A stretch of 64,000 bases of DNA from Actinomadura rayongensis (lineage in GTDB: Bacteria > Actinomycetota > Actinomycetes > Streptosporangiales > Streptosporangiaceae), in assembly GCF_009831215.1 (NCBI RefSeq), contig NZ_WUTW01000007.1:1-64000 (forward strand). The letters run 5' to 3'. Every line of letters begins with the position of its first letter. Position 1 is the stretch's first letter. The notes beneath the pieces were generated by a model. That model was not told where the DNA came from. It saw nothing but the letters and a program-made list of their open reading frames with translations, and did no database searches. Below are positions 35,465-43,716 of the stretch, piece after piece. The position numbers and the translations under genes are program-made.

Positions 35465-36111
35465 GGTGCCGACGGTACCCCATCGTCGTCGGTCGGCACC
35501 GGGACGGTCAGCAGCGCCTCGACGTCGCGGGCCGTCCACGTCCCGGCCGCGCCCGGCCGGGTGGCGAGGTAGGCGCCCGCGCGCGCCGCGTCCCAGTCGT
35601 GCGCCTCGCGCAGGCCGTGGCCGAGCATCGCCAGGTACGCGCCGGTGGGCGTCCTGACCTCGACGTCGTCCAGCGGGTGCGGCGCGGTGAACGTCAGCAC
35701 CGGGTCGCCCTCGTGCTCGCCGACGAGCAGGACCGTCTCGTAGTGGCCGGGGCCGAGCGTCTGGCGGCCGGTGGCGAGCACCTCGGTGAGGTCCAGGTCG
35801 GCGCCCGCCGGGCGGTGCATCTCCTGCGCGACGACGTCGCTGAACTGCCCGGCCGTGAGCAGGTAGGCGCGGGCGGCGGCGCGTCCGGGCAGCTCGGGGT
35901 CGTAGAACGCGATCCCGCCGCCCCAGGTCGGCGAGGTGTGCGCGAAGTAGATCCCGCCGGGCAGCGTGAGGGCGCGGTCGGCGGCGGCCGGGCGCGGGTC
36001 GCGGCACCCGGAGTAGGTGACCGCGCCGCCGGGCGGGCGGCCCCCGGCGATGTAGCAGCCGAAGCGGCGGCGGTAGAGGTTGCTTCCGTAGGCGGCGTAC
36101 CAGAGCTTCAT
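35461..36111 (-). CDS. Gamma-glutamylcyclotransferase-like (GGCT fold) protein
   Basis: A 216-residue protein. The N-terminal LWYAAYGSNLYRRRFGCY contains the YGSNL signature of the GGCT/AIG2 fold. GGIYFAHTSPTWGGGIAFYD resembles the proteins often mislabelled histone deacetylase in actinomycete genomes. The expected catalytic Glu cannot be placed with confidence by eye. The start ATG 36111 overlaps the serpin stop (ATGA), and its own stop overlaps the prxQ start. It may act in glutathione-like or gamma-glutamyl metabolism, consistent with the peroxiredoxin neighbour, but this is inference. Confidence 0.75.
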   Translation of the reverse strand: MKLWYAAYGSNLYRRRFGCYIAGGRPPGGAVTYSGCRDPRPAAADRALTLPGGIYFAHTSPTWGGGIAFYDPELPGRAAARAYLLTAGQFSDVVAQEMHRPAGADLDLTEVLATGRQTLGPGHYETVLLVGEHEGDPVLTFTAPHPLDDVEVRTPTGAYLAMLGHGLREAHDWDAARAGAYLATRPGAAGTWTARDVEALLTVPVPTDDDGVPSAP

Positions 36112-37352
36112 GAGCGTGAAGGGTCGGCGACGCGGGCGAGGAACAGCGGCTCGCCGGTCGCCTGGTCGCGGACGAGCAGGACGTAGGGCCGGTCGAAGGT
36201 TACCCGGAGCGCCGGGACGGGCGCGGCGGCGGTGGCACCGATCCCGGCGCCGGTCGCGGCGGCGGCCTCGGTGCCCTTCTCGTCCACCCGCATCGTCGCG
36301 GCGTGCCGGACGAACGTGATGCCCTCCGCGCGCGGCGACAAACCGGTGAAGTCGGCCCGCGGCCCGAACGCCTCGCCCATTCCGGCGGCGCGCAGCAGCG
36401 GGACGGCGTCGATCCGGTCCTTCAGGTCGGTCTTCGGCAGGCCGAGGTCGACGCGGCGCGGGGCGAGCGCGGCGGTGACGCGGTCGAGGCGGGCGGCGTC
36501 CAGGGCGGGGCAGCCGCCGGAGCGGTCGTCGGGCAGCAGCGCGGTCATGCTGAGCCGTCCGCCCCGGTAGGGCAGGTCGACGGCCGTCCAGCCCGCCGTC
36601 CGTGCGGCGGCGAGGTCGCGGTGCGCGCTCATCATCCGGACCTGCGCGGTGCCGCCGGCGGCGGTCGTGAACGGTTCCCCGCTCGTCTCTGACGCCTTGA
36701 ACCGATCGGCCCAGTCCGCTTTCAGGTAGACGGCGTCGGTGAGGACCCAGCCGGTGTCGCGGGCGACCGTCCCGGGGCCGAGCAGGTCCTTGATGCGCCC
36801 GGACGTGGCCTTCGCGACGGCGTCGTTGATCGCTGCGCGGGCGCCGTCGGGGTCGCCCTGGACGTCCAGGGTCTTCAGCGCGGCGTCGTAGGCGGTCGCG
36901 ACCCGGTCCAGGTAGCCCGGGGACGGCGGCAGCCGCCGGTCGGCCCAGACCTGGTCGGTGACGCGGAGCGCGACGCCGCTGCGGTTCAGGCCGCGCAGGG
37001 CGCGGGTGCGGGCGGCCAGGCCCGGCACGGGGTCGCCGGGCGGCAGCCGCAGCGCCCGCGCCATCGCGGTCGCGGTCGCGACGCGCGCGCCGAGCGCCGC
37101 CATGCCGAGGCCCGCCGCGAGGCTGCTCGGCGACAGGACGAGGTTCGCGTGCGGATCCGTGCGGCACCAGGCCGCCAGCAGGCCGAGGCCGAACGCCGCG
37201 TCCGCCCGCGCGTACGGCTTCGGATCGGCTGCCGGTACCGCCAGAACCCGACCCTTCCGGACGCGTGGCTCCTGCCCCTGCGCGACGCCGCACGCGGCGA
37301 GCGGGAGCAGCGCCGCGCAGACGGCGGCGAGGGTCGTGCGCGCTCTTCCCAT
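36108..37352 (-). CDS. Serpin-family protease inhibitor, predicted lipoprotein
   Basis: A 414-residue protein. The signal peptide ends in the lipobox LAAC (Cys21), so it is probably anchored outside the membrane. Serpin features are NLVLSPSSLAAGLGMAALGA, GWVLTDAVYLKADWADRF, MMSAHRD and FDRPYVLLVRDQATGEPLFLARV. The hinge EKGTEAAAATGAG fits the small-residue P15-P9 pattern of inhibitory serpins. The reactive loop runs GIGATAAAPVPAL; the target protease is unknown. It heads a three-gene operon linked by two ATGA overlaps and is divergent from a glycosyltransferase gene. Confidence 0.9.
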   Translation of the reverse strand: MGRARTTLAAVCAALLPLAACGVAQGQEPRVRKGRVLAVPAADPKPYARADAAFGLGLLAAWCRTDPHANLVLSPSSLAAGLGMAALGARVATATAMARALRLPPGDPVPGLAARTRALRGLNRSGVALRVTDQVWADRRLPPSPGYLDRVATAYDAALKTLDVQGDPDGARAAINDAVAKATSGRIKDLLGPGTVARDTGWVLTDAVYLKADWADRFKASETSGEPFTTAAGGTAQVRMMSAHRDLAAARTAGWTAVDLPYRGGRLSMTALLPDDRSGGCPALDAARLDRVTAALAPRRVDLGLPKTDLKDRIDAVPLLRAAGMGEAFGPRADFTGLSPRAEGITFVRHAATMRVDEKGTEAAAATGAGIGATAAAPVPALRVTFDRPYVLLVRDQATGEPLFLARVADPSRS

Positions 37353-37446
37353 GCGCGTCGGACGGCCCGCGCCGCGTCCCGGTTCCGGAATTTCCTCGGC
37401 CCGGATGTTTCAAGGAGCGCATGGGCGGTTAAAACGGTGGTCGAGC

Positions 37447-37469
37447 AGGTGTCTAAGACGCAGATACCT
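37447..37469. promoter_or_regulatory. Imperfect inverted repeat in the serpin/glycosyltransferase gap
   Basis: AGGTGTCT (37447-37454) and AGATACCT (37462-37469) are 8-bp arms with one mismatch and a 7-bp spacer. The divergent gap 37353-37507 probably holds both promoters. Confidence 0.35.
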
Positions 37470-37507
37470 CCAGGTTCCGCCCTGTGCTGAATTCCCGGAG
37501 GTCTCCC

Positions 37508-38743
37508 ATGCGTCGTCACACCGTTGCGCTCGTCACCCTCGCCGACCTCGCCGGCGTCACCACGCCCGCCGTCCGCGTCCGGGAACTCGCCCGCGCCCTC
37601 GCCCGTCCCGCCGCCGAGGGCGGCCCCGGGCACCGCGTCACCGTCTACACCCGCCGCCAGGACCCGGCCGCCCGCGCCCGCTCCCGGCTGACGTCCGGCG
37701 CCGCGCTGCGGCTGCTGGACGCGGGCCCCGCCGAACCGCTGGACGAGGCCGGCGAGCTGGACCACGTCGGCGACCTCGCCGACGCCCTGCGCCGCGCCTG
37801 GACCGGCGCCGCGCGGCCCGACGTCGTCCACGCCCACGGCTGGATCGCGGGCATGGCGGCCTGCGCCGTGGCCCGCGAGCTGGAGATCCCGTTCGTCCTC
37901 AGCTACCACGGGCTGGCCGCCGGGGAGCGGCGCGCCGGACGTCCGGTGCACCCGGCGCGGATGCGGATGGAGGCCACGCTCGGCAAGAGCGCCGCGCTGG
38001 TCCTCGCCGCGCACGAGGCCGAGGCCGAGGCGCTGGCGCGGATGGGCGTCCCCCGGCCGGTGCTGCGCGTCCTGCCGCTCGGCGTGGACGACGAGCGCTT
38101 CACCCCCGAGGGTCCCGCCGCCCCCCGCCGGTCCCGGCCGCGTCTGCTGGCGCTCCCCCGCAGCCTGGACGACGGCGGCGCCGAGGACGCGATCCGCGCG
38201 CTCGTCCACGTGCCGGACGCCGAGCTGGTCATCGCGGGCGGGCCGGAGGCGGAGGAGCTCGGCACCGACCCGGCCGTCCACCACCTGACCCTGCTGGCCA
38301 AGGAGCTGCACGTCGCCGACCGCGTCGAGTTCGCCGGCGCCGTCGCGCCCCGCGCGCTGCCCAAGCTGCTGCGCTCGGCGCGGCTGCTGCTCAACCTCTC
38401 GCCGAAGCTGCCCGTCCCGGAGACGGCGGTGGCGGCGATGGCGTGCGGCGTGCCGGTCGTGACGACGCCCGCCGGGGCGAACGCCGACAGCGTCCTGTCC
38501 GGGATCACCGGGCTGCACGTCCCGGCGGGCCGCCCGGCGGCGGTCGGCCGGACGCTGCGGCGGCTGCTGGCCGACGAGACGACCCTGCACGGCTGGTCGA
38601 TCGCCGCCGTGGACCGGGCGCGCTCGCGCTACGGCTGGGGCCGGATCGGCGCCGAGGCCGCCCGCGCCTACGACCGCGTCCTGCCCGCGCCGGAGCCCGA
38701 GCCCGAGGCCGAGGTCGAGCCGGCGGAGGCGCTCGCGAGCTGA
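37508..38743 (+). CDS. GT4-like glycosyltransferase
   Basis: A 411-residue GT-B fold enzyme. The N-terminal Rossmann part contains PDVVHAHGWIAGMAACAVARE and FVLSYHG, then LPLGVDDERF. The C-terminal part has ELVIAGGPEAEEL, DRVEFAGAV and VPETAVAAMACGVPVVTT. In the EX7E-type motif before AMACGVPVV the second Glu is replaced by Ala and the first position is not Glu. Donor binding may therefore be altered, or the enzyme inactive. ATG 37508 follows GGAGG by 6 nt. The acceptor is unknown. It ends at a terminator. Confidence 0.82.
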   Translation: MRRHTVALVTLADLAGVTTPAVRVRELARALARPAAEGGPGHRVTVYTRRQDPAARARSRLTSGAALRLLDAGPAEPLDEAGELDHVGDLADALRRAWTGAARPDVVHAHGWIAGMAACAVARELEIPFVLSYHGLAAGERRAGRPVHPARMRMEATLGKSAALVLAAHEAEAEALARMGVPRPVLRVLPLGVDDERFTPEGPAAPRRSRPRLLALPRSLDDGGAEDAIRALVHVPDAELVIAGGPEAEELGTDPAVHHLTLLAKELHVADRVEFAGAVAPRALPKLLRSARLLLNLSPKLPVPETAVAAMACGVPVVTTPAGANADSVLSGITGLHVPAGRPAAVGRTLRRLLADETTLHGWSIAAVDRARSRYGWGRIGAEAARAYDRVLPAPEPEPEAEVEPAEALAS

Positions 38744-38760
38744 TCACCGACTCGCCGGGG

Positions 38761-38793
38761 CGAGGTCGCGCGGAAGCGTGACCTCGCCCTTTT
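38761..38793 (+). terminator. Terminator after the glycosyltransferase gene
   Basis: CGAGGTCGCG (38761-38770) and CGTGACCTCG (38777-38786) form a 10-bp stem with one G-U pair, followed by CCCTTTT. It ends less than 20 bp before the next start codon. Confidence 0.75.
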
Positions 38794-38810
38794 GCGTTGA
38801 TACTGGTGTT

Positions 38811-41702
38811 ATGACGCTCATCGGGAGGGCCGCCGAGTTCGACGTGCTGGCGTCCGCGCTGGACCGGGCCGCCGACGGCTCGGCCGGGATCGCGCTGGTC
38901 GGCGGCGACGCCGGGATCGGCAAGTCCCATCTCGTCGGGGCGCTGGCCCGGCGGGCGCGCGAGCGCGGCGCGACCGTGCTGGTCGGGCAGTGCGCCGAGC
39001 TGGGCGAGTCCATGCCGTACCTGCCGCTGGCGGACGCGCTGTGGACGGCCGCCCGCGCCGATCCGCAGATCCGCCGGGCCGTGGACGACCGTCCGGTGCT
39101 GCGCGGCCTGCTGCCCGACGGGGAGGGCGCGCCGGACGCCGCCCGCGACCTCGGCCGCCAGCAGCTCCTCGGCGCCGCGCTCGGCCTGCTCGGCGAGCTG
39201 GGCGACGAGCGCGGCCCGGTGCTGCTCGTGCTGGAGGACCTGCACTGGGCGGACCGTTCCACCCGGTACCTGCTGACGTTCCTCAGCCGCGTCCTGGACC
39301 GCGAGCGGGTCTGCCTCGTCGGCACCTACCGCACCGACGACCTGCACCGGCGGCACCCGCTGCGCCCGGTCGTCGCCGAGCTGCTGCGGCTGCCGAACGT
39401 GACGTCGGTCGAGCTGCGCCCGTTCGGCCCGGACGAGACCGCCGCGTTCCTCGGCTCGCTCGGCGGGACGGACCCCGAGGCCGCCCGCCGCATCCACGAG
39501 CGCTCGGAGGGCAACGCCTTCTACGCGGCCGAGCTGCACGCGGCGGCCCGCGACGGCGGCGCGCTGCCCGCCGCGCTCGCCGACCTGCTGCTGGCCCGGG
39601 TGGAGCGGATGTCGGACGAGGCGCAGCGCGTCCTGCGGGTCGCGGCCGTGGTCGAGCGGCGGGTCAACGACGAGCTGCTGCGCCGGGTGTCGGGGCTGGA
39701 CGAGCCGTCCGTCGGCGCGGCGCTGCGCGAGATCGTGTCGCACCACCTGCTCGTCCCCGACGGCGACGGCTACCGGTTCCGGCACGCGCTGCTGCGCGAG
39801 GCCGTCGCCGCCGACCTGCTGCCCGGCGAGGCGGCCCGGCTGCACGCGGCGTTCGCGGCGCTGCTGGCGGGCGAGGACCGGCCGCGCGCGAAGGCCGAGC
39901 TGGCGCACCACAGCCTGGCGTCCCACGACCTGCCGACGGCGTTCGCGGCGTCGGTCGCGGCCGGGCGCGAGGCCGAGCGGATGGGCGCGCCGGACGAGGC
40001 CCACGACCACTACGACCGGGCGCTGTCGCTGTGGGACGCGGTGCCCGACCCGGCCGCCGCCGCGGGGATGGCGCGGGCGGAGCTGGAGATGGCGGCCGTC
40101 CGGGCGTCGGCGCGGGCGGGCGACGTCCGCCGGTCGGTGACGCGGCTGCGGCGGCTGCTGGCGACGCTGGACCCGGCCGACCGGCGGCTCGTCGCGGCCG
40201 TCCGGTCGCGGCTGGCCTACCACCTCGACGACCTGGACCAGCACGCGGAGGCGCTGCGCGAGGTGCGCGCGGCGCTGGACCTGCTGCCGGCCGATCCGCC
40301 GACGGCCGAGCGCGCCAAGGCCCTCGCCACCTACCTGCGGAGCCTGCTGGCCGAGGACGACCAGGAGGACCTGACCGCGCTCGCGGAGGAGACGATCGCG
40401 GCGGCGCGGGCGACCGGGACGGCCGACGCCGAGGCGGGCGCGCTCGTCTCGCTCGCCCTGTACCGGGAGCCGCGCGATCCGGACGCCGACGTCGAGCCGC
40501 TGTTCCACCGGGCCCGGGACCTCGCCGTCGCGGCGGGCGACCTCCAGGTGGCGCTGCGGGCCGCGTTCCACCGGGCGCGGGCGCGGTTCGACCGGGGCGA
40601 CCTGGCGGGCGCGGCGGCGTCCGCCGACGAGGACCTGCGGTTCGCCGGGGAGCACGGCCTGGACTGGAGCGTCTACGGGCTGACGCTGCGGTGCCTGCGG
40701 TTCCTCGTCCACTACACCTCGGGCGACTGGGCGGCGGCGGCCCGGACCGCCGACGGGTTCGGCATCCGGTTCACGCGGCCGTTCGAGGCGCAGGTGTCGG
40801 CGTACGCGCTGTTCCTGGACGTCGCGCGGGGCACGCCAGCCGTCGCCGAGCGGCTGGCCCGGTTGGAGCCGATCTGGGACCACGACTGGCTCATCGCCTA
40901 CATCGCGCGCGGGCTGGCGGCCGAGCACGCCCTGTGGAACGGCGATCCGGAGGGCGCGCTCGACCACGTCCGCGTGCTGCTGGACGGCGGCCACCCGCGC
41001 GACCCGGCCATGATCCGGATCGCGGCGACGGGCCTGTGGGCGCAGGCCGACCTGGCGTCGGCGGCGCGCGCGTCCGGCGACACGGCCGCCGCCGCTGCCG
41101 CCGTCGAGGCGGCGGACGCGCTGCTCGCCCGCGCCCGGACGGCCGCGACGACCACGCTCGACGGGTCCGCGCGGGCCTGGCTGGGCGTGGAGGGCGAGGC
41201 GTTCCTCGCCCGCGCGGAGGCCGAGCACGCCCGCGCCGCCGGGCGCGACGACCCGGAGCTGTGGCGGGCGTCGGCGGCGGCGTTCGGCTACGGGCCGGAC
41301 GGGTTCGTCTACGAGGTCGCGCGGTCGCGGTGGCGGCTGGCGGGCGCGCTCGCGGCGCGCGGGGACCGGGACGCGGCGGCCCGCGCCCGGACGGACGCGC
41401 TCGCGCTGGCCGAACGGCTCGGCGCGGCGCCGCTCGTCGCGGCGCTGCACGAGCTGGGGACGCGGGCGCGGCTGGCGGCGCCCGCCGAGGAGGCGGCCGG
41501 GCCGGACGGGCTGGGCGGGCTGACGGCACGGGAGCGCGAGGTGCTGAAGCTCGTCGCGGACGGCCTCGGGAACCGGGAGATCGCGGCGGCGCTGTTCATC
41601 TCGCCGAAGACCGCGAGCGTCCACGTGTCCAACATCCTGGCGAAACTCGGGGCGTCGAGCCGGACGCAGGCCGCCGCGCTGGCGCACCGGGCCGGGCTGT
41701 GA
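38811..41702 (+). CDS. Large LuxR-family regulator (LAL type) with AAA domain
   Basis: A 963-residue transcription regulator. The N-terminal AAA/NTPase has LIGRAAEFDVLASAL, Walker A GDAGIGKS (32-39) and VLEDLHWADRST. A long Ala-rich TPR-like region follows. The C-terminal LuxR helix-turn-helix has LTAREREVLKLVADGLGNREIAAALF and KTASVHVSNILAKLG. LAL regulators respond to small ligands and activate sugar or secondary-metabolism genes. ATG 38811 has no ribosome site. GATACT (38799-38804) lies 6 nt before the start, which would suit a leaderless transcript arising just after the terminator. Confidence 0.92.
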   Translation: MTLIGRAAEFDVLASALDRAADGSAGIALVGGDAGIGKSHLVGALARRARERGATVLVGQCAELGESMPYLPLADALWTAARADPQIRRAVDDRPVLRGLLPDGEGAPDAARDLGRQQLLGAALGLLGELGDERGPVLLVLEDLHWADRSTRYLLTFLSRVLDRERVCLVGTYRTDDLHRRHPLRPVVAELLRLPNVTSVELRPFGPDETAAFLGSLGGTDPEAARRIHERSEGNAFYAAELHAAARDGGALPAALADLLLARVERMSDEAQRVLRVAAVVERRVNDELLRRVSGLDEPSVGAALREIVSHHLLVPDGDGYRFRHALLREAVAADLLPGEAARLHAAFAALLAGEDRPRAKAELAHHSLASHDLPTAFAASVAAGREAERMGAPDEAHDHYDRALSLWDAVPDPAAAAGMARAELEMAAVRASARAGDVRRSVTRLRRLLATLDPADRRLVAAVRSRLAYHLDDLDQHAEALREVRAALDLLPADPPTAERAKALATYLRSLLAEDDQEDLTALAEETIAAARATGTADAEAGALVSLALYREPRDPDADVEPLFHRARDLAVAAGDLQVALRAAFHRARARFDRGDLAGAAASADEDLRFAGEHGLDWSVYGLTLRCLRFLVHYTSGDWAAAARTADGFGIRFTRPFEAQVSAYALFLDVARGTPAVAERLARLEPIWDHDWLIAYIARGLAAEHALWNGDPEGALDHVRVLLDGGHPRDPAMIRIAATGLWAQADLASAARASGDTAAAAAAVEAADALLARARTAATTTLDGSARAWLGVEGEAFLARAEAEHARAAGRDDPELWRASAAAFGYGPDGFVYEVARSRWRLAGALAARGDRDAAARARTDALALAERLGAAPLVAALHELGTRARLAAPAEEAAGPDGLGGLTAREREVLKLVADGLGNREIAAALFISPKTASVHVSNILAKLGASSRTQAAALAHRAGL

Positions 41703-41739
41703 CGGTCCTTACACCGGGTCTTGCGGAACATCCCGGGCG

Positions 41740-41798
41740 TTGACGGCATTAGACCTGTCTGTCTATGTTCGTCGGACTGCGGTAGACAGACAGGTCTA
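41740..41798 (+). promoter_or_regulatory. Promoter with paired TetR-type operators
   Basis: TTGACG (41740-41745) and TATGTT (41764-41769) are spaced 18 bp. TAGACCTGTCTGTCTA (41750-41765) covers the spacer. Its perfect reverse complement TAGACAGACAGGTCTA lies at 41783-41798. Binding by the TetR encoded at 43088 would block the MFS operon promoter. Confidence 0.7.
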
Positions 41799-41828
41799 CT
41801 CACTTCGCTCCCGAGCAGAGGATCGTCC

Positions 41829-43055
41829 GTGGAAACAACCGTCCAGTCCCCCGCCGTCGCGCCGGCACGGCACGCGCGCTCGCGGCCCGGCCTCGCGCTC
41901 GGCCTGCTCGCGTCGATCATCGTGTCGCTGCTGGCGTCGTCCAGCGCGCCGACGCCGCTCTACGCCACCTACCAGGCCCGCTGGGGGTTCTCCCCCATCA
42001 CGACCACCGTGGTGTTCGGCGCGTACGCGGTCGCGGTGCTGGTCGCGCTGCTGATCTTCGGGCGCCTCTCGGACCACGTCGGACGGCGTCCCGTGCTGTT
42101 CGCGGCCCTCGCCGTCCAGGCCGCGACCATGGTCGTCTTCGCGTACGCGGGGGACGTCGGCGTGCTGATCGGCGCCCGGATCGTCCAGGGCCTCGCCACC
42201 GGCGCCGCCGTCGGCGCGATCGGGGCCGCGATGCTCGACGTGGACCGGACGCGCGGCACCGTCGTCAACTCGGTCGCGCCCGGGTTCGGGACGGCCGCCG
42301 GGGCGCTGGCGTCCGCGCTCGTCGTGCGGTTCCTGCCCGCGCCGACCCACCTGATCTACCTCATGCTGATGGCGGTGTTCCTGCTCCAGATCGTCGGCGT
42401 GGCGGTGCTGCGCGAGACCGTGACGGCCAAGCCGGGCGCGATCGCGGCGATGGTGCCCGAGGTGCGGATCCCGCGCCGGGTGCGGCGGCCGATGGCGATC
42501 GCGGCGCCGGTCATGTTCGCGGTGTGGGCGCTCGCCGGGTTCTACGGGTCGCTCAGCCCGGCGCTGACGGCCGGGCTCGTCCACTCGCGGTCGGCGCTGT
42601 ACGGCGGGCTCGGGCTGTTCACGCTCGCCGGGGTCGCGGCGGTGTCGGTCCTGCTCATGCGGGACGTGCGGGTCCGCCCGGTCATGTACGTCGGGACGGG
42701 CGCGCTCATCGTCGGCGTGATCGGCACGCTCCTGGCCGTGGACGCGGGGTCGACGCTCGGGTTCTTCGTCGGCACGGCCGTCGCCGGGCTCGGCTTCGGG
42801 TCCGGCTTCCAGGGCGGCATCCGGATGGTCGCGCCGCTCGCCGAGCCGCACGAGCGCGCGGGCGTGCTGTCGGCGACGTACGTCGTCTGCTACCTGGGGA
42901 TGGGCGTCCCGGCGGTGATCGCGGGGGTGCTCGTCGTGCACGGCGGCGGGCTGCTGGTGACGGCGCGCGAGTACGGGGCCGCCGTGGTCCTGCTCGCCGC
43001 GATCGCGCTCGTGGGCCTGCTGCTGGACCGTCCGAAGGCCCAGGCTCCCGCATAA
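41829..43055 (+). CDS. MFS transporter (12-helix type)
   Basis: A 408-residue membrane transporter. TPLYATYQARWGFSP in the first periplasmic loop is followed by VFGAYAVAVLVALLIFGRLSD and HVGRRPVLFA (motif A), then GARIVQGLATGAAVGAIGAAM. The length and helix count suggest the 12-TM DHA1-like group. GTG 41829 is chosen because AGAGGA (41817-41822) lies 6 nt upstream. Promoter and operators lie within 90 bp. Its stop overlaps an ATG of the TetR gene (TAATG), so the two form an operon that is probably autorepressed. Confidence 0.88.
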   Translation: METTVQSPAVAPARHARSRPGLALGLLASIIVSLLASSSAPTPLYATYQARWGFSPITTTVVFGAYAVAVLVALLIFGRLSDHVGRRPVLFAALAVQAATMVVFAYAGDVGVLIGARIVQGLATGAAVGAIGAAMLDVDRTRGTVVNSVAPGFGTAAGALASALVVRFLPAPTHLIYLMLMAVFLLQIVGVAVLRETVTAKPGAIAAMVPEVRIPRRVRRPMAIAAPVMFAVWALAGFYGSLSPALTAGLVHSRSALYGGLGLFTLAGVAAVSVLLMRDVRVRPVMYVGTGALIVGVIGTLLAVDAGSTLGFFVGTAVAGLGFGSGFQGGIRMVAPLAEPHERAGVLSATYVVCYLGMGVPAVIAGVLVVHGGGLLVTAREYGAAVVLLAAIALVGLLLDRPKAQAPA

Positions 43056-43087
43056 TGGTGCGACCCGCCGGAGAAGGGATGAGGGAG

Positions 43088-43672
43088 ATGACGCGCACGT
43101 CCGCTCCCCGGAGGTCCGCGCGCGAGCGCCTGCTGACCGCCGCGAACGAGCTGTTCTACCGCGAGGGCGTCCACACGGTCGGCATCGACCGGATCATCGA
43201 GCACGCCGGGGTCGCGAAGGCGTCTCTCTACAACACCTTCGGCAGCAAGGACGAGCTGGTCCGCGCGTACCTGGAGTTCCGGCACGACCGCGTCCGGCGG
43301 CGCGTCGAGCGGCACGTCGCCGCGGGCGCGACGCCGCGCGACCGTCTGCTCGCCGTCTTCGACGCGCAGGCCGAGGGGTTCGTCCAGCCGGACTACAACG
43401 GCTGCCCGTTCATCAGCGCGTCCGCCGAGTCCTCGGAGGGCAGTTCCGCCGAACGCGCCACACGGAACTACCGCGTCTGGCTGCGGGGCCTGTTCACCGG
43501 GTTCGCGACCGAGGCCGGGGTGGCGGACCCGGCGGGCCTGGCCCGTCAGCTCCACCTCCTCTACGACGGCGCGTCCCTGGCGGCGGGCCTGGACGGCGAC
43601 CCGACGGCCGCCGCCGCGGCCCGCACCGCCGCCGTCGCCCTCATCGACACCGCCCCGCGCGTCGGCGGCTGA
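43088..43672 (+). CDS. TetR-family repressor
   Basis: A 194-residue regulator. The HTH is EGVHTVGIDRIIEHAGVAKASLYNTF, followed by GSKDELVRAYLEFRHDRVRRRV. The C-terminal part contains the FDAQAEGFVQPDYNGCPFISASAE region seen in the LmrA/YxaF-like group. ATG 43088 has GAAGGGA about 9 nt upstream; in-frame ATGs at 43055 and 43079 are alternatives. It is the second gene after the MFS transporter and probably acts on the paired operators at 41750-41798. Confidence 0.88.
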   Translation: MTRTSAPRRSARERLLTAANELFYREGVHTVGIDRIIEHAGVAKASLYNTFGSKDELVRAYLEFRHDRVRRRVERHVAAGATPRDRLLAVFDAQAEGFVQPDYNGCPFISASAESSEGSSAERATRNYRVWLRGLFTGFATEAGVADPAGLARQLHLLYDGASLAAGLDGDPTAAAAARTAAVALIDTAPRVGG

Positions 43673-43716
43673 CCCGGCGCGGCCTGTCGGCGCGCGCGGC
43701 GGTGGCCGGGGTCAGC
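43668..43716. terminator. Terminator with both convergent stop codons in its stem
   Basis: GCTGACCC (43668-43675) pairs with GGGTCAGC (43709-43716), with further GC pairing inside. The TetR TGA and the TGA of the minus-strand gene lie in opposite arms. Confidence 0.55.
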
